Below are positions 12,601 through 24,222 of a stretch of 64,000 bases of DNA, one piece after another (position 1 is the first letter of the stretch; each line of letters opens with the position of its first letter). Source of the stretch: Saxidomus purpurata (lineage: Eukaryota; Mollusca; Bivalvia; Venerida; Veneridae); the NCBI GenBank assembly GCA_022818135.1, contig JAFMSR010000017.1:39292392-39356391 (forward strand). The letters run 5' to 3'. Made by a program: the position numbers and the translations under genes. Under the pieces are notes generated by a model. That model ran no database searches and was not told the DNA's origin. It was given only the letters and a program-made list of their open reading frames with translations.

Positions 12601-14014
12601 ATCTATCATATCTATTTACAGGTTGTCAGTTTGTTATTCCCGGAGACATTTGTTGATGCTATATTCGGTTTTGCGGATACTTTGAGGAACTTGAAACTGA
12701 CTCTTGAGGAGGTCGCCATAATAAGAGTTATTATTCTTACATTTACAGGTAACATACTTATAAAGTATCTCCCTTCTTTAAATGTACACCATTTGCAAAG
12801 CAGTAAACAGTTAGGAACATAAAATTGGGAAGATGACACTTGTTTTAGCCTATGGCTTTGTTCCAATGCCAAAGTAGCATTGCTCGATTTCTGGCAATGT
12901 GCTCATTTGCTCTTAGTATCAGCCGGGTAGCACGGTTTAACTGCTTGACTTGCATTCTTATAAAGATAATAATTAATTCGATATGGGTCGGACTTAATTG
13001 CATTTAAAAAGTTAAGATCGAGAATTTTATGTTGTAAAACCATTATTAGTTGAATACAAAAAAGTGAAATAAATGCGCTGCAAATATATCGCTATCTTGA
13101 ATTTGGAAATGACCCATTTATGCATTAGTAATACACAAAAGCTGACGTTCGTTCTTTGATTATTTAAACCCTATTGTCCGACTACCCATTTGCAGTCACA
13201 ATCCTTAGTACTTCAGCACTTTGATGTTATATGAAATCGCTGATTGTAGCACATTAAGATCAGTGTGTTAGCATTTATCGAGATCCAGTTCAGGCTGTTT
13301 AGTTTTACTTTATACTTATGTATTTATCCTCAATTGTTATACAAGTTCTTACAACTTAGACTGAATATTTATTCACTTTAAAACGGCATTAAAATAAAAA
13401 ATGTTCACTTTAGATCTATAGTTATTACAAATGTGAAGAGATTTGTCTGAACACAGTACGATTTGTTTGGTGACTTTTGTTGTGAACACTAATTTGGAAA
13501 GTTTCCCGAAAAAAAAAACCCAGCAGTACAGCAAACTCCTTTTATAACAAACAACTTTAGACCATTGAAATTTGTTCCTTATATTCTATGTTGTTATATA
13601 CGTGTAACATTTTCATATAAAAGAAAGAAGAAAAAAAATGGGCACATAAAATGTGTTCCTCATAATTATCCGAATGTTTGCTTTATCCAGAGTTGTTATG
13701 CATACAGAGTTTACTGTACTACTATCTATTTGCATATCTTTTTTATTTTTTCAGATCGTTGTAACCTGAAATATCCAGAACGCGTTCAGAGATTACACGA
13801 TATGTTCACACACTGCCTTTTGTATCATTTATCAAAAACTAGAGAAAACTATCGACAAAGACTGTGTCAGATAATGGAGCGTCTGGTTGAAGTTAGGACA
13901 CTAACACATATGAACAGATCAGTTAATCAACAGTTCCTCAAAGACTGGTCATTTTTCATGAAAGATTTTCCATTATGGCGGGAAATGATGTCTGCTGCTC
14001 CCAAATATGAATGA
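6452..14014 (+). CDS. Nuclear receptor NR-A (NR1-like, DBD + LBD)
   Basis: Ligand-regulated transcription factor acting in the nucleus. Exons: 6452-6613, 6871-7021, 7179-7327, 7796-8045 (or from 7790), 8485-8669, 10056-10296, 11972-12072, 12622-12748, 13755-14014. Phases match at every junction, giving about 541 residues. A stop in frame at 6434 and a splice acceptor at 6406 support the ATG. The DBD (residues 33-104) reads CKVC...CEACK|AFFRR, so the P-box is EACKA; finger II is C-x6-C-x9-C-x2-C, one residue longer than usual in the D-box. The hinge is long and polar (residues about 105-290). The LBD runs from about 300 to the end and keeps [10 protein letters not shown] of the helix 3-5 signature, with the usual DQ replaced by ND. 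The C-terminus LWREMM fits the AF-2 pattern. An intron at 12072/12622 is absent from NR-B and NR-C, and the MNEDL-type N-terminus is missing. Subfamily is inferred; ligand unknown. Confidence 0.88.
9015..9056. mobile_element. 42-bp palindromic TIR-only element with 9-bp target duplication
   Basis: A 38-bp perfect palindrome (9017-9054, centre GGTACC) is extended to 42 bp by one mismatched and one matched pair. It is flanked by identical 9-mers ATAACAAAT at 9006-9014 and 9057-9065. The end GGCAGTGGCTAGAGTTACGG matches the terminal repeat of the Mutator-like element at 20004-21224 at about 16 of 20 positions. It lies in NR-A intron 5. Confidence 0.75.
9346..9683. repeat. Homopolymer block (A, C, G, T runs)
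   Basis: Long runs of C, A, G and T follow each other with almost no other sequence, inside NR-A intron 5. Predicted open frames here are polyglycine or polyphenylalanine artefacts. The pattern looks like collapsed or miscalled low-complexity sequence. Confidence 0.85.
9766..9960 (+). mobile_element. Interspersed repeat ending GATGTAGGGAGTGCCC (copy 1)
   Basis: It starts TTGTACAATTAATGGGTG and ends CTAGATGTAGGGAGTGCCC. Related copies are at 48729-48915 (+) and 43141-43465 (-). No coding capacity; MITE-like. Confidence 0.65.
10771..11746 (-). mobile_element. Interspersed element with internal ~185-bp subrepeats (second copy)
   Basis: Same family as 2250-2962 but inverted. The internal block ('ctaagctctaggccttgtgg', 'ttttcctatataagcctatg', 'gaccacccccg', 'gaacaatcttggtagaggtc') recurs about four times here. 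It ends with CCAGGTGAGCT. It fills most of the NR-A intron between 10296 and 11972. Confidence 0.7.
13526..13650 (+). mobile_element. pogo-like MITE remnant
   Basis: Partial copy of the family best seen at 35652-35836: 'aactccttttataac', 'gaaatttgttccttata' and 'taacattttcatataaa' are all recognisable. It lies just before the last NR-A exon. Confidence 0.45.
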
Positions 14015-14254
14015 ACGGTTGCCATTGCAACCAGAAATGCTCACAACAGAGAGTTGTTGATCTGAAAATTGTGCTTATAACTAGATATATTGATCCCTGC
14101 TTATTATAATCTTTGGTTACAATTTAACCATGACTAATTAACTCACTCATACCAAAACTCAGTCTGGTATTGTGTATATATGTATGCATATATTTATCTA
14201 TTTCCTTCGCAGCTATATAAAGGACCCTCACGTGCCTTACAAACCTTAGAAAGT

Positions 14255-14560
14255 TTTGTCAGGTGCAATGGTGGTTCGGATGGAAATACCAGAGGTGACT
14301 GATATTTCGATCTGAACAAAACATCTCACGATAGAAGTTTTTTCTTGTAAACTGGTTGTACTTAAACTCTACAAACAAAGGATATTCAGACACTGCATTC
14401 AGGAAAATGATGTGACAGTGTTTATAATGTTACATCACAAGTAATTCATGAGAGTCGTCTGGCATAGGAGGGTGCCAGACTGAGTTTTACGGCACAGGCA
14501 AAATCAATGGAAATGCCGATCCTTTATGCAAGAATGTGTAACGCTGCTGACTTGCCAATA
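14255..14560 (+). mobile_element. Interspersed repeat copy in NR-A 3' region
   Basis: Related to 31005-31290: both share 'atctgaac...atctca', 'gaa.tttttcttg', 'ttacatcacaagtaattca' (31xxx: 'ttacgtcacaagtaattca') and a closing 'tatgcaagaa'. The copy falls within the probable 3'UTR of NR-A. Confidence 0.5.
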
Positions 14561-14699
14561 CATGTATGTGATTTTGTAATTATGTCATGACTAAACTAAC
14601 CTACTTTTATTAACACTGACTTAAAAATATTTATCTTCTCTTCCTTTTATTATGTTATGTTTACATGTATTTAATGTAACAGCAAAACAATTTGTTGTT

Positions 14700-14705
14700 A
14701 ATAAA
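14700..14705 (+). terminator. Poly(A) signal, NR-A
   Basis: AATAAA 686 bp after the NR-A stop codon. It is the first canonical hexamer in a plausible 3'UTR position. Confidence 0.5.
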
Positions 14706-14866
14706 ACATCTTAAACAGTTGCAACTTTAAACATTGTTTTTTTTCTTCTTGGCTTCAAACACTTGCAGCTTTCAAAACTGTGTTCAATTCTGATCTAACT
14801 CTGTATCTAGCTATGGGTAAAAATGGATGCGTCCATCAGTTAATTTGGACAGTAGATCTACCATTA

Positions 14867-14872
14867 TTTATT
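14867..14872 (-). terminator. Poly(A) signal, N6AMT1
   Basis: TTTATT on the + strand, AATAAA on the - strand, about 270 bp after the N6AMT1 stop. It faces the NR-A signal at a distance of about 160 bp. Confidence 0.45.
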
Positions 14873-15138
14873 TAAAGGTGTTCGCACTGAGATTCACTGA
14901 CTGAATAGCGAGAAGCGCAGATCCTGATCTTACTGCATGGGATTTGCAGGCTGATCATGATCTACACTGGTTGCAAAGGCAGAAACACTTCCTGTTTTCA
15001 GGGTAGGGGTTAAGGCCCCTTTGTAAACCCTTAAATAATGATATTCCTCCGACACAGTCAATGTCATGTCTATTCTCCATCTACAAGTCCATCCCTGTTG
15101 TCATCGGTTATCTGGATTGAAGTTTGACATGTATTCTG

Positions 15139-18100
15139 TCATCTTGTAAATTTCAACACGGACAAGAACTCTGGTCCACTTCTTCTAGAGAGAACAGTTG
15201 TCATTTTCAAGCCTGCTTTACCAAGAATTGAAGCAATGTCCTCTGAAAATAATCAGAATATCTTACAAGAAGACCAACTTTTCTCTCCGTATTTTGTATA
15301 CGCCCAGTATAAATCTATCAATTACTACAAATCACTACCCTAAATTTCTGGAAATAAATTTTTAGTCTTTTTGTTTCCATAAAGTACATGTTGTAACCCT
15401 TATTCTCCATAGGGTATGCTATATAAGGGTTATTAGTAGAGTAATGTTATCCAGAATGACGGCTTTGCTCGTGTCGTGCGTTGGATCATACGAGTGCGGA
15501 GAAAAAGTATGACCTGACTGCGACAATGGACAAGCTTCTAGGTCATATTTCTATGATAATGATCCTTTTATAACATATCTTTTGATACTTGTGTGACCGT
15601 ATAAATTAAATTAAAATGAAATTTTAAGTATAAAAAAAAAACAAGTAACAGGAAATTGTCACAAAACCAGGTTTTCATTTTCCAGTCTGCTGGCCGAGCA
15701 CAAATGTGTTTTTAAAGTCAGTAGATATACATAATGTGAAAAAGAAACAAAGGTCTTCTTCTATATATTACATGTGTAAAAAAAGCAAAGGGCCATAATT
15801 CAGGCAAAATTGATCCAAACACAAAACCCAGACAATATGCACGAGGGCACTTGATGACAACAGTTGTGTGAGAGTTTGGTTTAAATATCTTGAGAAATGT
15901 AGGAGGAAGTGGGCACGTGACAGTATTCTTCTATATATAACATATGTGGAAAAAAAGCAAAGGGCCATAATTCAGGCAAAAATTTAAAAAAAAAAAAAAT
16001 TTGCTCTGTGTGGGGTTTGAACCGTTGGTCTCATGAGAAATTTTGTCATCTTACTGTAACAGAATAGTATACAGGACTGGTAATCTATTCTAAAAATAGA
16101 CAGTAATAACAGAGTATTTTCCCTTTTATAATAATAGAGTATTCTCCCTTTTATATATACTTAAATAAGGAGACACAAAATTGCTAATGGACAGACGGAC
16201 AACCAGGGGCATAACATTATATATTCAAAATTCTTTAGTTCACAATTATAGTTCTGTGAAAGTTTGGTTGAAATCCCTTGAGAAATGTAGGAGTTGCACA
16301 CAGAAGAGTATTTCTCTATATATATTACATTATGTGGAAAAAAACAAAGGCCCATAATTCTGTCAAAAATGATCAAATCACAAAACCCCGACAATATGCG
16401 CCAGGGCACTTGGTGACAATAATTCTGTGAAAGTTTGGTTGAAATCCCTTGAGAAGTGTAGAAGGAGTTGCGCACAGAAGAATTACATATGTGAAAAAAA
16501 ACAAAGGGCCATAATTCTGTCAAAAATGACCAAATCACAAAACCCCGACAATATGCGCCAGGGCACTTCATGATAATACTTCTGTGAAAGTTTGGTTGAA
16601 ATCCATTGAGAAATGTAGGAGGAGTTGCGCACAGAAGAAATTGTTTACGCCCGCCCGCCCGCCGACATACCTCAATCTAATAACCAGGATTTTTCCTTCG
16701 GAAAACCTGGTTAAAAAAAGAAAAAAAAAATTAAGTTAAAATTGAAGACAAACCCTTTATAGTGTGAAAAAGCCTTTGTATCCTATGACATTTTATTGAC
16801 ATCATTGTATAAATAAGTAGTAATGACTGAATAAAGGCTGTATTTTTGACAGAATATTAATAAGTATATTGTAAAGAAAAATCTTCTGACTGGACACTAA
16901 AGACAAATAATCAAATTGTTTGGACTTGTAATATCTGTGAAACACTAATGCCCAATTATACAAAGCTGTTCGTCTTGTTGTCCAATGAACAAAATTACAA
17001 ATATGGAGATTTTACTATCTCGAGCCCCTGTGACCTTTGACCTAGAGACTGGAAACATGGGGTTTTGGAGATTAAGCATCCCTGAGATTTTGCTATCTCG
17101 AGCCCCTGTGACCTTGACCTTTGACCTGAAACATGGACCATGCACAACTATATATTGTACATATCACTTCTGTGAAGTATCATTAAATTCTGACCAGGGT
17201 TTTTTGTGATTTAGTGTCCACAAGATTCCGTCTACAGACAGACGGACGGACAGACAAGCTGAATCCAGTATAACCCCCATACACTTTGTGTTTGGGGTAC
17301 AATAACTAGAATGCATAGCTTAAACTTTAAGGTAAAGTTATAATACTTTCTAGTATTCTATTATGTATGTTTTTGAGGTTATTTAGTTTAACATCAGTTA
17401 TAAGCTATGTTCCTTTAAAACTCATTGAACTACCTGTACAGTTATTAGTTACCTGGTTTATTTTCCTTTATGACAACCATATAGAATATTCCCCTATCAG
17501 ACAGTAACTCTGGAACAAGGGGAAGAACTCTGTTGATCACTTCTCGTCCATCTTCACCACCTGCCCATGATGCTTCTATACCGCTACTTCCAACCTGTAA
17601 AATATGGTATACAGTCAATCCTGTGAACAAAAACCATGGATTAGAAAAAGTCCACAGTAGCTGAATGCTCCATGCTAGTCTCTTTTCACAGGACGGCCTT
17701 TATTTGACAGTGGTTGTTAAAACAGGTGTCGTTGTACATGTACAGTCAAACTTTATTTAGAGACCAGTCAAGTGAAACATAAAAATTGACTGCTTAGAAT
17801 AGTCATTGGAAGTAACGTGATCGAAGTGAGTGCTCGAAGATGTATTTCATTCAAATATTAATCACGACTCTTCATAAAATTTAAACTAACCTCTTCACTT
17901 GGTGTCACAACATATGGTGGATTAAACAGTAGCACATCCACGTGCTTCTTCAGTCTCTCCAGCAATCCACTGACCTGGAATAGATGTTAAGAACTAAGCT
18001 TTTATGGTTTTGTACATAACTCATTTCACAATAATATTTCAATATTTTTCTCATATAACACAAATGTAGACTCTGTAATACTCATCACTTTAACATGAGC

Positions 18101-21100
18101 TCATTTTAAGCACTGTCAAAGCTTCATATTTCATTTAGAACAACTTGTAATTACTTGAAGAAAATATTCATGTTGTATGATATTTAGTTTTATTTACCAA
18201 GGCTGTTTTGTTTTACTTAATATTTTGTATGCCTTGTAGTACATTCTGGAAATAAAAGTCTAGAGGTTTTTTTAACATAGTGATATGACTCATACCAAAT
18301 CAGTTAGCACTGCTTCCAGGTTTATATTATTCTTCAGTCCAGTTTGGGTGGTTATTGCAACAGCTCTTGGATTTATGTCAGTACATCTGTAAATGAACGT
18401 GAAACCAGTTATTACTGTAAGTGGTTATGTCCCTGAAATGGGGATGTGACGAGAAAGTTTATTTAAAATCCCTTTAACAGAAAAAGAAATTTGGCTATCA
18501 CACTTGTTATCTGTAATGGAACAATAAGTGCGCCCTTGAAATCTAATCTGATGCCCAGAGTACTGTCATGAGTCTGGCTGGTACTACACTACAATTCTTC
18601 AATGTTCCCATAACATGAGCAAATTATGACCAAGGCACAAACTATTGCTGTATAAGCCATAACCGCGGTGGCTTTGACCACTGGGTGTGACCTTTACCTT
18701 TGAGCTGTGGAGTCAGTGCAAGGTGTCACTGTGTAATTAATGCCTTTCAGTAATGCTCTACAATTCTGTGAAGTTATTCCCTGTTATATCATTATCAGTC
18801 ACACAATAATTGGGCTAACATTATTTCAAAAGACAAACAAAAGAACAGTGTGATACTATGTGGCTCCTTTATGGATACATAAAATGTACATACATGTATG
18901 GAACTGTTGTATGAAATGGTGTGAAAATTAAACAAACAACAGGACTGCAATGGTGGCATTTAGTCATATCCCATAAAGTTCAAACTGTCAGAAAAGCAAT
19001 AAACAAACCTGTCATAGCTACAAATAAAACTGATCATGCTGACAGTTACTAGTTATGCTTACATGGATAACACAGGGAACCCAATTTCTTTTGCCAAGAA
19101 TGTTGACACAATACCAGATCCAGATCCAATTTCCAGGCTAATCAATGGCCTAAAAAATCAACATAAATAAAAACACATTCTTATCATGCTAATAGTGATC
19201 ATTTAATTATACATTAAATTTATAGTATAGCAGGTAATGGTGGCCATAATAATGATGAAAATTATAACAATTAAAAATGGTTTGAGTGAATTGATCATGC
19301 AATTAACATGATTAACACTCTAATTCTCGGCTTCGCACAACCGGGTACTGATTTAAGTATAAAAGGACTGAAGTACCTGTTCAGTTCAGACTTATTTAAT
19401 CTGAAACCCTTTTCTAGGGTGACACAGAAATCTTACAGATAAATAAAATTCTTTTAATATAAATTTACATTCGGGAAATGTGATTCCTCCGCTGTCATTG
19501 CTGGTCTCTATGCATAGATTATTACTTTGAATAATACAATATTAACTAAGATAAAAAATGGATGAAGACAACGATCTGTCATTACCTTGAAACTATCAGA
19601 ATGGTTTTATAATTATAATTATATGTTGATAAAAGCTTTTTGTTTCGTTTAAAATGAATTTAAACTTGCACATGAGTCAACAGTTAAGACCGAGTTTTCA
19701 CCTTTTACCGAATGAAGAAATGGACACGTTGTTTAACTGGTCAGTATGACGTCACACTGCAGCCAAGAATAAGCTTTAAAAATTTAAGTTTCACCACACT
19801 TTGGTCTGAATGTTGGATCAATGAGAAACAGGCATAATTATACTTTATGGTCTTAAACTGTATATCTGATATATATGTTTGATACTGTTAAATCATTCAG
19901 TTTCACAGACTTTTAAAATGAACACCCTTGAGTCTATAGTGTAGATGAAGTACATTCAGGCGAACAGGCCTTCATAAACCAAATACCGGAGAGTATCCGA
20001 AATGGAAGTGTCTAGAGAACCGGAATCGGTTCCCTAGACAGCGACCTTAGCGAACCGGAATTAATTTGTCACTATTTATTTTATGGCACGTTTATTGATA
20101 CAGCATATAAACAATGCATATGTTGATTATTATTGTTATCATTAAATATGTAATTCGGAAGAGGAATATTTAGAGATCCTTCCTAAAATTATGACATGAA
20201 AGACTTAACGCAGTATTAGTATTAAATAACAGAATGACGAAGGAGAGCGTTTAGTTATAACATAATGAATAGCATTGAAACAGAAAGCACAATTTTTCTG
20301 TAAATGTTTTGTTTTTATGTAATATATGCTAGAGAGAAATAATTAAACCTAAATATACATAAGCATTTGCTTTCGTTTTCATTATGTCACATCCAGGCTA
20401 CACCACGAGGACTCTGATCATGGCCCGTCGACCCTATTAAGAGTCAGTTTAGCCCTGAAAAGGACTGTTTTCAGAGCCTCTGGTCCAGGAAGGCATGACT
20501 GATGCTGTTGGTGAACTTAAAGTCAACATCTCTTCTAACCACACCATCACGTCTGTCTATAACGTCATTGTTCATTAACTCTGGACCATGTGACCATATT
20601 TTGTCAAGTGGGAGTTTCAAAAAGGTCTTGTTAAGACGTCTGCATAACTAGTATCGATGTTGATGACAATGGAAGAGGCTCTCAAATCGACGTGCTGAAC
20701 ACCACAGCTGGGGAATTCATTTCTTATATCAAGTAGGGCATGGAGTAACTGATGGTTGTTAAATTTTTCTATATCATTTTTACCATCGTATGAAGACTGT
20801 ATAAGACTATGTCAAACTTCGCCAGCTCTGCACAACTTCTGCAACAACCCGGCGACTATTAATCCTCCTGTCCCATGTGCTTCACCAGCGAAATGGTAGA
20901 TCATTGTGTAGACTACCATTCCGCCAGCGTACACATAGACATCATATTAAAACGGCGGGAATTGGGGGGGGGGGGGGAACAATTCGACAATCGACACATT
21001 GAAAACTAATGCAAATAAACTGATAATCCCACATTTTTCTTGTTTAAATGGAAGTTTTCACTTTATAATTATTAAATAATCATTTTCTTATCACAATTAC

Positions 21101-21440
21101 CTGTAATATATGCAGGAAAACAATTCCGGTTCGCTAGTGTATAGACTGATATAGGCTAGAGAACGGATTCCGGTTCGCTAAGGTCGCTGTCTAGGGAACC
21201 GGTTCCGGTTCTCTAGACACTGCCATCCGAAATGCCTGGGCTATTGGTTTGTCCGATTACTATTACAAGAATTAAATAGATATCAATAAATGGATAATAC
21301 ATGCGATATATTAACCTAGATTGTCGTAGATTTGGTAATTCTGTCTCTAATGCATCTAAAAAGAGGAAAGTATCTTCGGCAGGTTCATAAATATGATTGT
21401 AATCTTCACTTGAAATGTGAGAAAAATCCGGAGTTGACAT
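15139..21440 (-). CDS. N6AMT1/HEMK2-type methyltransferase (eRF1 glutamine methyltransferase)
   Basis: S-adenosylmethionine-dependent methyltransferase of the PrmC/HemK family. The known animal enzyme works with TRMT112 to methylate the GGQ glutamine of release factor eRF1, and has also been reported to act on histone H4K12. Exons on the - strand, 5' to 3': 21440-21316, 19149-19063, 18386-18296, 17974-17891, 17594-17453, 15242-15139. All phases match and the sum is 210 residues plus stop (the human protein is 214). Diagnostic motifs: YEPAEDTFLFLDALE near the N-terminus, the SAM-binding LEIGSGSG, CTDINP, the catalytic NPPY, GIEASWAGGEDGREV, IKENKP, and the C-terminal LSVLKFTR. The NPPY tetrad and SAM loop are intact, so the gene should encode an active enzyme. 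Introns are filled with TIR repeats, including a Mutator-like element in intron 1. Confidence 0.95.
15663..16712. mobile_element. TIR element with internal ~180-bp tandem units
   Basis: It opens AACCAGGTTTTCATTTTCC and closes GGAAAACCTGGTT, forming terminal inverted repeats. About four internal units share 'aaagggccataattc', 'acaatatgcg', 'gtgaaagtttggttgaaat' and 'gagaaatgtagga'. It lies in N6AMT1 intron 5. No transposase is seen. Confidence 0.7.
16985..17310. repeat. Interspersed repeat carrying DR1/DR0 half-sites
   Basis: Two copies of 'gagattttgctatctcgagc' each precede 'ccctgtgacc'. On the - strand 17031-17043 is a perfect AGGTCA-A-AGGTCA (DR1), and 17109-17127 holds three AGGTCA half-sites (DR1 followed by DR0). 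A (GACG)-rich stretch and 'ttgtgtttggggtacaat' follow. Confidence 0.55.
19322..19770 (-). mobile_element. MITE-like element with ATTCTCGGCTT ends (inverted copy)
   Basis: Reverse-complement relative of 23708-24055. Shared segments include 'aagctttttgtttcgttt', 'caccttttaccgaatgaag' and 'taactggtcagtatgacgt'. An extra stretch near 19360-19450 is absent from the other copy. It lies in N6AMT1 intron 1. Confidence 0.6.
20004..21224. mobile_element. Non-autonomous Mutator-like element with 9-bp target duplication
   Basis: Terminal inverted repeats of about 58 bp: left GGAAGTGTCTAGAGAACCGG..., right (reverse complement) GGCAGTGTCTAGAGAACCGG..., continuing through CCTAGACAGCGACCTTAGCG on both sides. 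Identical 9-mers ATCCGAAAT flank it at 19995-20003 and 21225-21233. Long TIRs plus a 9-bp duplication are the usual mark of Mutator-like elements. The interior has a kinase-like pseudogene fragment and no transposase. It is in N6AMT1 intron 1, about 90 bp from exon 1. Confidence 0.8.
20405..20945 (-). pseudogene. Decayed, rearranged kinase-like fragment inside the Mutator-like element
   Basis: On the - strand, 20940-20815 can be read as DVYVYAGGMVVYTMIYHF, like a kinase helix F. Further downstream, 20760-20650 reads LLHALLDIRNEF...GVQHVDLRASSIVI, like the HRD catalytic loop. Then, after a frame change, KIWSHGPELMNNDV resembles an APE segment. The pieces are in permuted order for a kinase, and several stops interrupt them. 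Identity rests on short motifs only, so this is tentative. Confidence 0.35.
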
Positions 21441-23100
<1,660 letters not shown>

Positions 23101-23110
23101 ATCATGTAAC

Positions 23111-23136
23111 GACACGGAAGGTTAAAAGGAAGGACG
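23111..23136 (+). other. Putative noncoding first exon end, NR-B
   Basis: GGAAGGTTAAAAGGAAGGACG is followed by the donor GTAAGC. The same AGGTTAAAAG...CG|GTAAG arrangement stands 1.0-2.5 kb before the coding exons of NR-B, NR-C and NR-D, and each of those coding exons begins with an acceptor and a short 5'UTR. The exon start cannot be fixed from sequence. Confidence 0.5.
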
Positions 23137-23707
23137 GTAAGCAGATTATTTTACTTTCGGTTATATTTGATGTATCCACAGCATTGTTTTTTAAATGAAC
23201 AGTTTCAAATAATTTTTTTCTCCGTTAAGGTGTTATTATTTTTCATTATTAAGTCAAATAAGTGTTTAAATATTGCACAGTGTCGTTATTTGGGACATCA
23301 CTCTTGAGAATAAGATACGCGTAAAGCTGTAAGGATACGTTATTTCCACGTTCTGTTTAATCATTTGGTAAGTGCGTTTGTTTGTTTTTTTTGAAAATCA
23401 ACTATATTTTGCATATTTTATCGTTTTCAGTTAAATTATATCACAGTTAAAATAAGTGGCAACCAAAAATAATCATAAAGACATTAAATAAATAATAAAA
23501 CTAATCAAAGTTAGAACCAAAATACTTGAATCTGTATAAAAGGTTTATTCCTTCTGAACGAGGAAATCTTTTCTACCTATGTTAGTCACGGCAAAAATTG
23601 AAAATCCACACACTTAATTTGTTTAATGTATATTCATTTCTTTAAATGAGAGAAGTAACTCCTTTTAACTATTTTTCGATTTCAGAACAATTTTTGTATT
23701 TTACGTA

Positions 23708-24055
23708 ATTCTCGGCTTCGCCGTGACGTCATACTGACCAGTTAACCAATCAGATTATTAGGTTGCGTACATTTCTTCATTCGGTAATAGGTGAAAACTC
23801 GGTCTTTACCGTTGACTCGTATGCAAGTTTAAATTTATTTTAAACGAAACAAAAAGCTTTTCACAACATAGAATTATTATAAAAACAATCTGATAGTTTC
23901 AAGGTTATGGAAGATCGTCGTCTTCTTTCATTTCTAATCTTGGTTATTATATTATTCAAAGTTAAAGATGCATAGAGACCAGCGATGACAGCCGAGGAAT
24001 CACCTTTCCCGAATGTAAATATTTTTTCAGTACCCGGATGTGCAAAGCCGAGAAT
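23708..24055 (+). mobile_element. MITE-like element, ATTCTCGGCTTCGC termini
   Basis: It begins ATTCTCGGCTTCGC and ends GCAAAGCCGAGAAT, a 14-bp imperfect inverted repeat. An inverted copy is at 19322-19770. It sits in the 5'UTR intron proposed for NR-B. Confidence 0.65.
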
Positions 24056-24222
24056 TGTCTTGATTTAGCTGTAATTAGGCCATTTTGAACAATATAATAA
24101 CTTTTATACAGTTTTATGCGCCCTTCCTATTATAAATTTTGTTCCAGTTAAATTGCATTCATCCTATTTGCCTTTCAGAGCTTGTTGATGCATTTGGTCA
24201 ATAGTTAAAAGTATTACCAATC

